Assembly: GCA_947568835.1 (NCBI GenBank)
Contig: OX387607.1
Span: forward strand, 13,655,701 to 13,719,700
Length of the DNA: 64,000 nt
Direction: 5' to 3'
Source of the DNA: Protonemura montana
Taxonomy: Eukaryota; Arthropoda; Insecta; Plecoptera; Nemouridae
The notes beneath the pieces were generated by a model. The model did not search any database and had not been told where the DNA came from. It was given only the letters and a program-made list of their open reading frames with translations. Position 1 is the first letter of the stretch, and the number at the start of each line of letters is the position of its first letter. Below, one piece after another: positions 10,280 through 22,614 of this stretch. Position numbers and translations under genes: made by a program.

Positions 10280-11920
10280 ATTACTGGCGATATGACTGCG
10301 AGTCGGGCGTCCTATTGTTAATTATGGAGAGGATACAGATCGGATATCGCGTGGCCATTAGGGCCCTATTAGACACTTATTAGTGGCTTCGCTGCTACTG
10401 GAGGATAGTGGGTTATTAGAGAAGTCAGGATGCGTAGGTTAGCTTTGGCACGACTTGGGTAACGTATCGGATGTCACAGTGGGCGATATGATTTTAATCA
10501 TTATAACAGAAGGCTCGTTTCGTTGTACAGGTCGGGTTTTGCTTTTGCGTATTGAATTATAAAGGGCACATTTTTTTTTTAAGTGATGGGAATTATTTTG
10601 ATCGTTTAATTTTGTGTGGATTTTTTTTCTGGTTCGTTCTGTTGTTTCTACGAGAATCACATAAAGAAAAATAAATGTCTATGATTTAATGGTAGCTACA
10701 GCTTTTGTATATTTTAATAAATGTGAGCTGAATTTGATTAAACTTGATTTTTTTTAAAATCATATCTACTTTATCTAGCCTCAGTGCGAATGAATAAAAA
10801 CTAACTTTCCTAGGCATTGGAATCATCAAGCATGTTTTTTTTTTGCTAATAAAACTAAAACTAAAGAAAGTTTTATAAATAAAGATATTTTTTTTCGATC
10901 GTAGACGTATCATAGAAGAATTCTCTGAATCATTTATCATGTTTCTATGCTTCACGAGTGTTTTTACCAACTTCTTCTATCGCTAAGCCCAACCAACTCC
11001 TACCGCCAAAGTGGAGGTGCCAAGTTTGATCTGCGGGCTGCGTTCAGGGGCACCTCAAATCGAGTCTCCCCCCCACACCCCACAAAAAAAAAACGCAAGA
11101 AACACTTGCTAATAACGGTGTGAAAGTTTGGTTAGAAGGTATTACACCCTCGAGTCTGTCACACTCCCAAAATACACTCGGCACGCGTGCGTGGAATCAT
11201 CCGAGCAGACAAAACGCGACCTCAGCCATTGTTGTCCATCTCGTTAAAAACACGGCGATTATGAATCATTGTTGCGTTTTGTGCGTAAGATGCACGCACT
11301 GTGTTGGCGGGATGAAAAAACGCGTCGGGTTTTGCGCACCACGGGAGGTCAGAGAATTGAGGGCCCCCCCGGGAAGGGGCACGCGCCGCCGACGGCCCGT
11401 ACTGACCCCTCCCGAGTCTCGTTGGGATTACAACCACATCGCTGCGTGAGAGGGCGAAATTGCGAGGATTATAGATGGAGTTTTTGGTGGGCGGAGGGTA
11501 GGGTCAGTTTCTTGTGTTTGGGTAGCGTTTTGTGCTAGAGTTTGTTGCTTGTTAACTTGTAATAAATTATGTATTGCTGGGTAATGAATAGTAATGTTTT
11601 TACATAACCATGGCATTAGTGCCTTAAATTACAACCAAGCAAACACTTTCTGTGGGTATCTTCATTATGAACACAAATAACACTGTATAAATAAGATATT
11701 CACTTATGATAATCAGCATATAGGTTCTTTCATTCAACGACTGGGGTTAGATTTCTTGATTGGTTACAAGTTTTCGAGAGGATTTTATTGTTTAAAATAG
11801 TGAAAAGTCGTGCCAATTTCGAGTAATCGCACATGAAATAATAAAAGAAATGTGGTAAGGCGTTTGTTGGAGGTTGATTTGCTCGTAACGCTCTCAAATA
11901 TTTGCGAGCTTATAGTTACA
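10280..11920. other. Intron sequence with GC-rich block, no gene seen
   Basis: 10,430-10,980 is A+T-rich. 11,130-11,460 is GC-rich with overlapping short ORFs on both strands, none with a recognisable domain. No splice-consistent exon was identified. Confidence 0.4.
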
Positions 11921-11924
11921 TTTT

Positions 11925-12080
11925 AGCGTCTGGGTTTACCAAAATCTCAACTTTTTTTTGAAATGTTGGTTGAAACTATTGCCATGACGAATTCATAACG
12001 AACTTTAGATGATTCTCTGAGCTAGAGGTCCAACGTATAGTTCCAAATGTTGGTAAAACCCGACCTTAGTTACATTTCAA
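11925..12080 (-). mobile_element. 92-bp-unit MITE-like element, single-unit copy
   Basis: Read on the minus strand: TAAGGTCGGGTTTTACCAA, then GGAACTATACGTTGGACCTC, TAGCTCAGAGAATCATCT, CGTCATGGCAATAGTTTCAA, ending TTGAGATTTTGGTAAACCCA. This is one degenerate 92-bp unit between inverted ends (GGTTTTACCAA and TTTTGGTAAACC). The arrays at 31.2 and 41.6 kb contain three and four units of the same sequence. Confidence 0.7.
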
Positions 12081-12559
12081 AAGCAAATGTGCCTCTCCTT
12101 TCAACGAATCAGTTACCGTTTTATACCGAACTTGCTGCGATGCAAGAGAGAAAAACATCTTGAACTCTTTCATGCTCGATTGTCTTCCTAACTTTGTGTT
12201 AATCGTAACTTGTAATTCGGAAATTATTGCACTTAAAAATGTCACGGTAAGTAAACGTAGTTGAGTAGGGGAGCTCGCAAAACTTTAGAGCAAAATCTAT
12301 TACTCTTTACGACCCCCATCACACAACATGTTCACATATTAGCATAAATCATGAATGCAAATCACTTTGCCAGACATAACTCTTGGACGAGTTGAACCAT
12401 AACACCTAATCGCTGGATCTGAAAATAAATTTCCACACTACTTCGAAAATTACCAGCTATTTTCCCAGTACATCAAGTTAATGGCCACTGGTTTACTCGC
12501 CAAAACAGAAAAAAAAAACATAAAGGTTCTGCATGTAAATAAATTTTGTACCGAAAAAC

Positions 12560-12860
12560 CACCCCATGTAGCTTGTGCCCTAATTCCCGACTCTTTCGGT
12601 GCTTTTCCCCTGGCAACCCTTTCCAAATCGTCGGCCACGTCCCAGCTTTTCGGCGGCGTGCGGACCCAATTATTCTGCGGCTGCCTAATGTGCCCAATCC
12701 GACGCCGCTAATGATATGGCTAATGATGGGATGGCACAGGCTCACCTATACTATCCAAGCAGGCGCACACCCTAATTATTCAGTGGCCGCTACAATCATC
12801 GTGGATCTATCAAGATCGTCGGTCACTCTTTGGAGGCGTTCATTAATTCATTAGTTGCTC
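12560..12860. promoter_or_regulatory. Candidate intronic regulatory island
   Basis: A GC-moderate, non-repetitive block inside the large Vsx intron with a TAAT-core homeodomain-type site (CCTAATTATTCAGTGG at about 12771) and several ORFs on both strands without domains. Developmental homeobox genes usually keep enhancers in such introns. Conservation is not visible from one sequence. Confidence 0.25.
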
Positions 12861-12864
12861 ACAT

Positions 12865-14160
12865 GTCTTCGGGAAAATTACTATAATTAAAACTTTCGGC
12901 ACAGGATATAGCAATCAAGTTCGGCAAAATGAGTTGCATTTTCGACATTAAAAAAATGTATACAAAAAAACTATAGGCATTTCATTTTTAACTCGCTGAT
13001 AAAGACGTGATGACTGCAGAATTACTCAAAACGAAAAGTTGGCTCCAGTCTGTCTGTTTTGAATTCTAATTTCAAATGTAGTACGCACAGCAATTTCATA
13101 CTCGACAACTCCAATAAAACTGTTATTACCCACCTGCACGTTTAGCGCGCAGACATCGCTCAAGACAGTTGAACAAACGAATAACAATTCTTGTTAACTT
13201 CCTGGTACCAACGTCAATTACACTAACGCCTCCTCTTGTGCGTTAACAACGAAGTTAACTATTATCTCCCATTTCCCACAGCTTAACTATAAGCGACGAA
13301 CAGTCGCAAGATAAAGAAACATCTTCCGTCAAAAATCTTAAGACATTTTTGTACTTCAGTGCCTAATTACGGAGTTTTGAGTGGCAACAAAGGATCTTCA
13401 CATCTGTAAGGGCCTCCTACGCCATCGCCGGGCCTCTTCAACTGCATCCCAGCTTGAAAAGTACAATGCCATCTCTAACGTCATCGTAACAAAAGCTTAT
13501 GCGGAGCATCATGTAGGGAACGCAACAATCTTAACGCTTCGTCGTTGTGCTTTTGCGGCGGCCATTACCGATTAAAATGCAGCCCAAGGAAAGAACACAG
13601 CGACGCGCTGTGTCTAGGTGTGTTAGACATTCCGTTTTTATCGCTCATGTCGTTTTATTGGGACTTCAAAACGTCGTTGGTGAATTGAATCGAGTTGAGG
13701 TGTTGGAATTTGTTCGCGAAGGAGATGTCTTGGGCTCGTGTTATCTTTGTAAAGCGGCGTCGATTGTTGTGATTGGGTAACTGCCTGTTACGTTCGTTGT
13801 TGCGTTGGGATTTCCAATGGTGAACGCATGTCTTTAGCGTGTCTTGATGCCACATTTGCACGTCTGTTTTGTGTTTTGAGTGAGACAGAGGTATTTTAGT
13901 TCATTGCATGAGCCTGTGCGTTCTTAAATAACATTTTTGGTTTATGAATACAGTCTTATAGCTGCTTTTCTTTCCCTTGTTGAGCATGCAAAATACTAAA
14001 AACTTTATCGTAAAATATCATAGAAAAAAACTTAACAATGCTAAGTAAACACCAGAAATTTCCTGGCGTTTTATGCTTGTTACAACGTTTCCGCCAGGAA
14101 AATGTAACTGAAAATACTAAGCTTATGGTGATTCTGAAAAAAAAGCACTGTTTTATTTGT
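12865..14160. other. Intron sequence, nothing recognised
   Basis: Unique-looking intron sequence. Short ORFs at 13381-13780 show no family resemblance. Confidence 0.4.
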
Positions 14161-14519
14161 TTTAACTAGTGATAAAGATAAAGATAAAGATAAAGTTGGC
14201 ATGTGTTTATAAAAACCATAATTATTATAATACCAAAACCTTTCTAGACTCAATCCAAGTCAAGCCCGATACCAAAGTGAAACCAAAAGCCGTCCTCCAC
14301 GAAAAACGCACGAGGACTTGCGCATTTCACGTCCGTACGCACATTTCCACGCACTGTGCGACAATCTGAACCATCCATCGTCAAACAAGCTGCGAAAACT
14401 AACCGAATTACGACGCAGTCGACGTACCCTAATGGTGCGTACACCCCACCCAGTCCCCGCACCCCTTGACCAAAAAATATGAAAAGTTAAAATGTTTAAA
14501 ACCGTTTTTTTTTGTCTGC

Positions 14520-14720
14520 GCGCCAGCCAAATGGCCCGTCAATAATGTGGTTACCCAACGCATCCGAGCTCACGCACTGCGCACGCAAAACAAGCACGCG
14601 CTAATCCATTCATATTTGTGATTTTGATTCAATTACGCTCGCACGCGAGTCACGTGCTCGTGTAATTTGACACGACCGTGATGGATCGGGATCGTCACGT
14701 GATTCGATTGCAAGGCGCTC
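14520..14720. promoter_or_regulatory. Candidate regulatory island with CACGTG boxes
   Basis: A block with two CACGTG E-boxes (in GAGTCACGTGCTCG at about 14649 and CGTCACGTGATTCG at about 14694) and TAAT/ATTA cores. It is non-repetitive within this window. Function is inferred from composition only. Confidence 0.25.
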
Positions 14721-15140
14721 GTAAACTGGTGGTCGTCATGAAACGCAGTTTATGTTTTGTTGCAGCTAGATTTATGATGGTTGCTTTGCGCTAGTAATTT
14801 GATAATGCACTGACGACAGCGCGCGAACGGTTATAGGCAATTAATTTTATATGATTATGTGAAATGTTGTATGGTAACTCGCTGGGAAATGTGCAATGTG
14901 GTGTGTTATGCACGTCGATAATTTGATAAGTGTTTGTGCTAATTAATTGTGCTGTTTTCCTCTCCGAGAGGAATTAATCGCAGATATTTGAGCGAGTTGT
15001 GTAATGGAAACATGTTATGTAAGGAACATAAGTCAGTTCAGATTACACTCTAATTTAAGTTAAAATATTTTCATAGCTATGAAATGCTCTGTTCAGTTCG
15101 TTGAGAAGAACAACCACTGGATTTATATAGCTAGAGTGAC

Positions 15141-15835
15141 AGCGCTAATGTTAAACATTCCACTGAACACGTGGTGACGGCTGTGACCACCCTATAGCTC
15201 TTGCAACCTACTTGAAAAAATCTCAATTAAATAATTATGACTCTCAATATCGGTCCATGGTTATCAATCGTTGAGATAATCATTAATTAAGATGAACTGA
15301 TTGTAAAGTCAGGATCAAATATGCGAGAAATCTGCAAGAAATTAAGGAATACAATTTATTAACATTCGAATCGACGGTGACTCCATCTCCGGTCGTACAC
15401 AATTTTTGTCAGTATGCTAGTCACTTGTCGGTAATTTTTACAAAAACATTTTAACATATGCGCTGGAACTCTGACTAACTAAAAACCCAATGGTGTAATG
15501 ATGATGCTAGATTGGGTTGAATGTGCAGTCTTTTATCGTAGAATTGTTGTCCGCGAGAGGTTTGTCATATGTTAGGTAAAATAGCCTTCAAATGACTACT
15601 TTACCGACAAAATTGACAAAAAATTGACGGTGGAGTCACCGTCGTTGCGAGTTTAAAAAAATTTCATTTCGTTATTAATACATTAACGATTGATAGGTAC
15701 ACATAATGAAGAGCTATCTAAAATAGGACGGCCGCAAGCACCATCGGGTGGCACCTACCGTCACCACACATTGCCAGCTAGTTTGCTCAGCAGAAAGTTA
15801 AACGACCCTCTGACTATACCTATAGACTCAACGAA
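15141..15835. mobile_element. AGCGCTAATGTT-ended MITE family, copy 2, foldback arrangement
   Basis: The left side starts AGCGCTAATGTTAAAC and reads, reversed, like the family's right end (GTTCAGTG, CACGTGGTGACGG). The right side at 15728-15810 carries the same end in forward orientation: ACGGCCGCAAGCACCATCGG, GGCACCTACCGTCACCAC, TTTGCTCAGCAGAAAG. Inner marks are CGACGGTGACTCCATCTC at 15373 and GACGGTGGAGTCACCGTCG at 15629. The arrangement suggests two copies head to head. Confidence 0.6.
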
Positions 15836-16495
15836 AATAGATTTCTTTCCCAGTGTATTCGGGTAAAACCATACCAATTAAGTATTGTCACAAACACCCA
15901 CCACTTTACAAGCTAGAAACATGGGAACTTGCCGCTGTAATTTCGAGCGAACGCATGTAAAGCCACCAAGCACCACGGGCAGATACACCGTCGCTGACTT
16001 TGCAAAGCGTGTGTCGTCTCACGCGGTCGTGTTGCTGGTCGGTCCACCAGTAGCCACTTCACCCAATCATCCATCTCGCCTGCACCCACCCACTTGTTGT
16101 ATGCGTTGAAAATTCCAACCAGGACCACACAGGTCTACCGGCTACCGGCACAGTCATGGACCGAAGACTGGCCACAGTTTTTTTTTCTGCCCCCTCCCAA
16201 CCGAAACAAGCAAAGAGGATAACTTGAGCGTTAAGATCCAGGCATCGCAGATAAGATCATCACGATGTTGCTTTTGGCTTTCTTGGTTTGTGTTTGTCAG
16301 GGTTTTTTTTTTAAGACTCTTTTTGACGTCTTCATTCTCGAGTGATCGTCTGATGTTGAACCATCATTTAAATTCAGTTGCCTTTGAGCTGCATGATAAT
16401 GTAACTTGGCCAAATGCATTGCAGGAAATTATCTCGTGAAATGAGCGATGAGACATGATGTTTTAATGGAAATATCACGTTTGGTAAACTGAAAT

Positions 16496-16891
16496 CGTTG
16501 AGTGTAGGTTATAGGTAGAGAAACAACATCAATGTTACAGTCTCTGCGTGAAAAATGACTACCTTACCGACAAAAATGCAGAGTACCGGACAATCACGTT
16601 AAGTGGAGCCACTGTCGTATGATAATTTCGATATTTCTCGTAGGTTGCTCGCTTTTTAATATCGTTACGTGTATATCAATCGTTGAGGTAAACATTGATG
16701 GAGATTTTTGAGCATGAAAAGTCTCAAAAGCGAGTTAACCTACGAGAAATATCGAAATTAAAATGTATACGACAGTGGCTCGCCTTAACGTGATGTTCCG
16801 GTACTCTGCATTTTTGTCGGTAAGGTAGTCATTTTTCACGCAGAGACTGTAACATTGACGTTGTTTCTCTACCTATAACCTACACTCAACG
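16496..16891. repeat. Long inverted repeat (hairpin) of about 160-bp arms
   Basis: The left arm 16496-16656 and right arm 16726-16891 are near-perfect reverse complements around a loop of about 70 bp. The left arm reads CGTTGAGTGTAGGTTATAGG to TCTCGTAGGTTGCTCGCTTT; the right arm reads AAAGCGAGTTAACCTACGAG to CCTATAACCTACACTCAACG. It contains the mark TACCGACAAAAATGCAGAG and GTGGAGCCACTGTCG of the AGCGCTAATGTT family, so it is probably a foldback derivative of it. Confidence 0.88.
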
Positions 16892-16920
16892 CTGAAATCT
16901 TTGCGAAAATGCAGCATCCT

Positions 16921-17109
16921 GCATCTAAGCTTGGTAGTCTTGTATATAAGCTCGGTAGTCGTGCATATAAGCTTGGTAGTCGTGCATATAAGCTCGGTAG
17001 TCGTGCATATAAGCTTGGTAGTCGTGTATATAACCTCGGTAGTCGTGCATATAAGCTTGGTAGTCGTGCATGTAAGCTTGGTAGTCGTGTATATAAGCTT
17101 GGAAGTGTT
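16921..17109 (+). repeat. 21-bp minisatellite, nine copies
   Basis: Nine consecutive 21-bp units start at 16921, 16942, 16963, 16984, 17005, 17026, 17047, 17068 and 17089. Each carries GCATATAAGCTTGGTAGTCG or a near variant; partial units run on to about 17145. Because 21 is a multiple of 3, three frames stay open and give artificial repetitive ORFs on both strands. The array starts 30 bp after the long inverted repeat. Confidence 0.95.
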
Positions 17110-17204
17110 GTGCCTTTAAGCTTGAAAGTTACCTGCATATAAGCATTACAGTATCCTGTAAAAGTGCCATGGCAGTAAGAAAGACATTTACGTAGCAGAC
17201 CCAA

Positions 17205-18890
17205 TCACCAGCACCCAATCATTCTTGAATCCAACACGCCGACCATGAAGTCGAGACATAATCCCGTGCGATTCGTCGTGTGATTGATTAAATTGTGAAT
17301 GCCGTTGGAAGTCGCACGGGATGCGCTCACCATAGCTACAAGCGACTGTCCCCAGAGGAAACCACCGCCTGCAAGAAATGTACCCGGGCCCCCGCGAAGT
17401 GCTGCGAAAACATTATTGCCTGCACCGTCCCGCAGACAGATACCCCACTTTATTGCAGGGTAAACACACTTTTTTCTCTTGCGCATTATAAATAATTGAT
17501 AATCTAAAGAAGTACGTGTGGAGAACACCCGCCCCGTCGCCCACAATGAGATAAAGCCAGCAGCGTCAACGGCACCCGCACCGACGCCTGCCGTTCGCGT
17601 CGCCTCCTGAGTTCCAGAGTAAATATTTGATTTCAACCAAACCACGTTCGTCTACAATAGCCATTCAAAGACCTCGCCAATTCTATTGTGAATTTAATTT
17701 AGAGTTTAGAGCGCGTCGTGTGTGCCGATGTAGCTTCGCTCGGTCTCCGGCGTCGCTAATTCTGCAGTCGGCGTCGACTGCGGCAGTCTTCCATTGAAAC
17801 GAGTTAATTTCTAATTTAATTTGTTAATTAAAATGATGGGGATGGGGTGGGTGGGGGTGCTAATCGGCTGTCGAGCTCTCGTCGATTGTGTTACATCAGA
17901 TTCTATAGCAAGGCAGGACGTGCGATCGTGGAGGCATTCAGGAAAGTGGGGGGGAGAGGCGTTTGTGAATCGTCACATCGCTGGTCTGGTCGGGACGGCG
18001 AGGAACGAGATTTCGGGGAGAGCATGCAGTGCGCTTGTCGTAGTGGGCGTCGCGCAGGGGGTTAGTTAATTATTGTCTGTCCTGGAAAAGTTACTTTCCC
18101 GTTCGATTTATTTCTTGGGGTATTTGCGCGAACGGCAAGACGGTCTCGTGAAATACGTTTCAGACGTCGTTTGTCTGAGATGGAAACTCGGGGAGAAAAG
18201 CTATAATTCGTTTGGGAAGTTTGTAATCAGACTTGACAGAGATTTTTGTCACTAAGTTTTCATAAAACTATAGAAAGCTACAGTACAACTTGATTAAACT
18301 ATTTTAAAGTTGTTAATAGTGTACATGCAGATCAATTCCGAACCAAAATGCCCCTTTGAGAATTGCCACCTGACACCAAATCGCTAAAACATGTAGCAAT
18401 ACAATGTATAAAAACAATAATTTTTATCAATTCACAAAATGTAATCGTTGATTGCATTTGATGAAATTAAATAGATTGTGCATTTAAGGGCGGCAAGCTT
18501 TCACCCCTCTCGCCCAAGTACAACAAGGGATGACGACCCTTGCATGACCCCTAGTCTGTCCTGAACCCCCCCCCCCCCCCCCTACTCACCCTTTCGGCCC
18601 CCGAGCTGGCATCGGGGCTTGTCGGTGTCAACCCGGTTAGCGCTAAGTTGCAAACAGACCAGCTGATAACGAGGGTGAGTTAACATGCGATGTCGAACAC
18701 GAGCCGGTACTTGGGGGTGTTATTTGCGTTATAGTGCTTACTGCCAAATGCTCGTGGTGCATATATGACTTGTTTACCAAACGGATCGATCATAGATGGG
18801 CAATGAAATAAATCCAATGGAGATTGATATGTAAAATCTGATTTAAATTGAACAATGGGCATAGTATTTTTATTTTTAGTGATTCTAATA
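17205..18890. other. Intron sequence with GC-rich parts, no gene seen
   Basis: Moderately GC-rich unique sequence to about 18,070, then A+T-rich. A run of 17 C lies at 18566-18582. The ORF at 17205-17645 (minus) has no domain or coding signature. Confidence 0.4.
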
Positions 18891-18894
18891 ACCT

Positions 18895-19268
18895 GTCAAA
18901 AATTGGTGCTCAACCGGGGACACTAAAATTTTTGAGATGATTTTAGTGCTTATGATAAGAATGATCATAACGTCAAATTGGAGTTACTCGAGATTGACAG
19001 GTTGTGACGTGATTTAGCGTCACTAGAATCAGAGTGACTGTGAGTATTCACAGCCTCTTGATTCTACTCCTTGGAGATCCGTCATTCTCATCAAATACAC
19101 TAAAATCGTCTCGAAAAGCCAGTGTCCAAGTAGCTCATTGGGTTAGAGCAACACCCGCGACAGGTGGAGATCGGGGTGCTAATACCCTTTTGGGCATCCA
19201 TTTTTGAAACGGTAGAAGTGTTCATAATAATAAAATTTCCCGCGCATTGCAAGCGTTTGCAATTTAAA
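18895..19268 (+). repeat. Foldback element with tRNA-like core, copy 2, with upstream module
   Basis: The tRNA-like core at 19123-19199 reads GTGTCCAAGTAGCTCATTGG, GTTAGAGCAACACCCGCGAC, AGGTGGAGATCGGGG, TTTTGGGCATCC. It is flanked by CGTCTCGAAAAG (left) and TTTTTGAAACGG, then a GCATTGCAAGCGTTTGCAA end (right). Upstream, 18975-19100 carries a module shared with 43390-43530: GTCAAATTGGAGTTACT, AGAGTGACTGTGAGTATTCA, TCTACTCCTTGGAGATCC. Not a functional tRNA gene. Confidence 0.7.
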
Positions 19269-19299
19269 TAAGATTTCAAATACCCAAATTCTATCAACC

Positions 19300-21299
19300 T
19301 ATTTCAATCCCAACCCGAATAGATCCATGCAGCTTGGAGAATACCTGTAAGGCTTGACATGAAACTAGTTTCAAAGCAGTTGAACTCGAAACTGTTTGGA
19401 CTGCCCGCGTAAAAGCGGTATAAATGTGGGGAATGCAGCGCTAGGTATCGATGTTAACCAAGTAAAGGTCGTTGAACAAGTGGATTTGAAAAACTTGACC
19501 GTCTCTTCCAAATAGAAAACGTCTAACGTCACAGTTAATGAATCAGCGGACTGATTATCGTAAACCTACCAATTTTAGACAGCTTGGGGTCGAGTCACAA
19601 CGTTAAAATCATTTTTATATTGTCCATTTTGAGCAGTACGATTGAAATATTGATAATACTGATGAAAAACTAAATTATTAGATTACCAAAAATATTAAAA
19701 TAACAACTTGGGATGATTTTTAAGAACCAGAAACGGAAACAAAGGTTTTGCTTTGTAAAAGATGTGGTGGTTTTTGAGCAGTTTCAGTAGTTGACCAATT
19801 TTAACAGGTCGCAGAGTCGAAACAAACTGTATCTAAATTGTAGCGTTTTCTAACCTAACAAAGTAAAAGTTTTCGTCTATAGTTTCACCAACGAATTTTG
19901 CTTGCAACTGAAATTCTATGTCTAAATCAAACCAAACGGCGAGCCAAAATACCGTAACAGGCGATCGGTACAAGTAATTAATGAATTGACCGTGCAATCG
20001 CCTAATAGCACCGAGTTAGCCGGACATTAGCAATGGAGGGTGGATACTGGATGGTTGCAGCAGGTGGCTTGGTAACACAATGCTTGACTCCATGCTTTTG
20101 TCCCCTCGGGCAATGACGAGTTACTCGGGCATCGGACAAAGGTAATGACCATGACAAGCGAACAATTGACCAGAAATTCGCGTAGCCGAGTTGATAAAAT
20201 TGGTGTGTGATGTCCGCTCGGTGTAGTTAAGTTATGTTAACCACGAGCGAGACATGAGATCGGCTTGTAAACGGAAAATAAATATGTTTTTATTTATTTT
20301 TTGTTACATAGTTTTGGTTGAACCAATAAAACCAGTACATTTAAACGACAAAACGACACAAAATAGTAACTTTACTGTCGTAAAATTTCTTAACAATGCC
20401 ACAATGTAGCTGTATATTTAATTACGGAAAAACAAAACTGTTCGCAGAGCTAGCGCAGAAAGAAAGGAGTAGTTAACATCTCAATCGTTTTCTTATTACA
20501 TTAGGAAGCATTCGCAGACGAGTCCAAAAATAAAGCACAGGCCATTTAGTTTTATTGCGAAATAAAATTACAATAGTTTCCAGTGATAGAACAAAATCAG
20601 GACATAATAAATGGTAATGACGTAACGTCGCCCAGAGCTCTGGTACGTCCCTCTGCAGTAGCGCATGAAATGGTATTAACTAGAAAGGGAATAAGAAAAC
20701 GTTTGACGCATTTTTCTTGATAAAAGTACAGTTAAGGTTGTTTGCAGTAAGTTAGATAAATTATTACGGGAGTATATCTAGTGGAAAAGTTGTTCGTTGC
20801 CGTCGTCTTCGTTGTTAGTTCCGGAGTTAATCGGCGATGTAATCGAATGAAACTTGACAAGAAGGGCGAGCAATAAATGTTAATTTTCCTTCTAGCGACG
20901 AAGAAAGCGCTTCGCGTATTTCCGTTTGCTGGAGCAAGAGGGAGAGAGGGAGACGAGAGAGGATATTCCTGTCATTCTTGAGCTGGAGTTTATGGGTTGA
21001 GTGTAATAAATGCTGGAGAAAACGCTCGTAAGTTTCAGAGCTAACAAGTTGATGTTTGAATTTTCACGACTTCGGTTGATTTAGCAAAGAAATATGGAAA
21101 ATAGACTAGCTTCATCTGAATTTTGTACGCTTATAAATATTACCTGCGGAGACTAAACTAGGATCCCAATCATTTTATAAAAATACCAGAGATTCTGTTT
21201 TTTTATTTATTTTTTTTATTTATACTTTTTCCACAAACTTAATTAGTAAGGTAGAAAAAAATGCCAATTTTCAGGGTAATTTTTTCGAATCACGTTCGT
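19300..21299. other. Intron sequence, nothing recognised
   Basis: A+T-rich unique-looking sequence without ORFs of note, RNA genes or obvious repeats. Confidence 0.45.
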
Positions 21300-21315
21300 T
21301 TTTGTATTATTAACC

Positions 21316-21545
21316 TTGATTATTTTATTTAGATGCATTTTTATTGTATTCATTTTGTTGTTTTTCTTTTGTAATCGGAAAATTGTCAGGACTGCTTTCA
21401 CCCTTGATAAAGTAACATGTACAAGTTACGAAACTCTAAAAATTTTGTTGTTCTTTACTTCGCATTCAAAACCCAGCTTAAAAAGTGTTTATCAAAACCA
21501 GGGCTAAGTTTAGATAAAGTAGACACGAGTCTAAAATCCATAACT
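21316..21545 (+). repeat. Relative of the ACTTAGCATTCAAAAC hairpin family, right half only
   Basis: Shares with 58200-58412 the order ATTTTATTTAGATGCAT, CGGAAAATTGTCAGGACTGC, AAAGTAACATGTACAAGTTA, TTGTTCTTTACTTCGCATTC, and with 50637-50687 the tail AAAGTAGACACGAGTCTAAA. Degenerate and without the left hairpin arm. Confidence 0.55.
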
Positions 21546-22114
21546 AAAAACTGTACATAGTTTTTGTAAGCTATGATATTTATTTTAGATATGCTTTATT
21601 TATATTAAAGTAATAAAAGTACCAATCATACTAAATAAATACTACAACAAAGGTATGCGTGTAAAAAAAACACACACACACCCCAAATAATTTTTTTGCG
21701 TGACGGATCCCTCCAATGCAATGCTGACGGGAGAAGGGCGGTCATTATTATTTCATCACACGTCCAGCTGGCGATCGCTAAGTGGCAGAATTCTGCCCGC
21801 TTTACAAAACACCGAGAAGGTTGCGTGGGCCGTGGGGCTCAACGCAAAGGATGTGTTCAAGTGCCAGTCGGCAGGTAGCGTTCCTGTTCCCACGCGAGGC
21901 AAGGCTAGCAACCGACACACGGTGTTTGTTTAACGCCTCTTAATTACAATTGCACGCGGCTCACACCTCGAGCCGATGGTGACTTGACGAGAACCTCTCG
22001 AAGGCAACAAATTTAGTGGTCATCGGTGCAAGTACAATAAGATGCTCGCTAAATAAAGACGGAGTTAGGGATTTTGGTTTTTAGATTAATGTCTTTTTTT
22101 TATCTTATGGCGTA

Positions 22115-22440
22115 TCGGACTGGCTGCCCCGGTGCGCTCCGGGTGTGCACCTGGGGATGTGACTCTGTCCCAGTGCAACTTTCACGTGTTCGACTAGGCA
22201 TGTGACTCTGTCCCAGTGCAACTTTCACGTGTTCGACTGGGCATGTGACTCTGTCCCAGTGCAACTTTCACGTGTTCGACTGGGCATGTGACTCTGCCCC
22301 AGTGCAACTTTCACGTGTTCAACTGGGCATGTGACTCTGTTTCAGTGCAACTTTCATGTGTTCAACTGGGCATGTGACTCTGCCTCAGTGCAAATTTCAC
22401 GTGTTCTACTGGGCACGTGTTGGGACAAATTGTTAGATCC
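22115..22440 (+). repeat. 43-bp minisatellite inside a dispersed element
   Basis: Six 43-bp units start at 22156, 22199, 22242, 22285, 22328 and 22371. Each reads CATGTGACTCTGTCCCAGTG, CAACTTTCACGTGTTCGACT, GGG. A leader, GACTGGCTGCCCCGGTG, also begins the element at 60855, where the unit is present once (GGACATGCAACTCTGCCCAG). The array therefore looks like internal expansion of a dispersed repeat. Each unit contains CACGTG. Confidence 0.93.
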
Positions 22441-22614
22441 ATAAGATGGTGGATCATTTTTTTAAGAGTTAAGGAAATATGATTTTTTTTATTTCCCGCT
22501 GATTAATCTCATTTGAGACTGGTTTATGATAAATAAATCTTGATTAGCACTTAGCGATTGAGATACTTTTTATGAAAATTTTGAGATGTACTCATATCAT
22601 TGTGAAGATGAGTT

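Noticed and set aside
16869..17204. Repetitive ORFs in several frames on both strands
   Set aside because: A 21-bp tandem unit keeps three frames open; this is not evidence for a repeat protein.
22156..22413. CRISPR-like array
   Set aside because: Units are directly adjacent without distinct spacers in a eukaryotic intron; it is a minisatellite.
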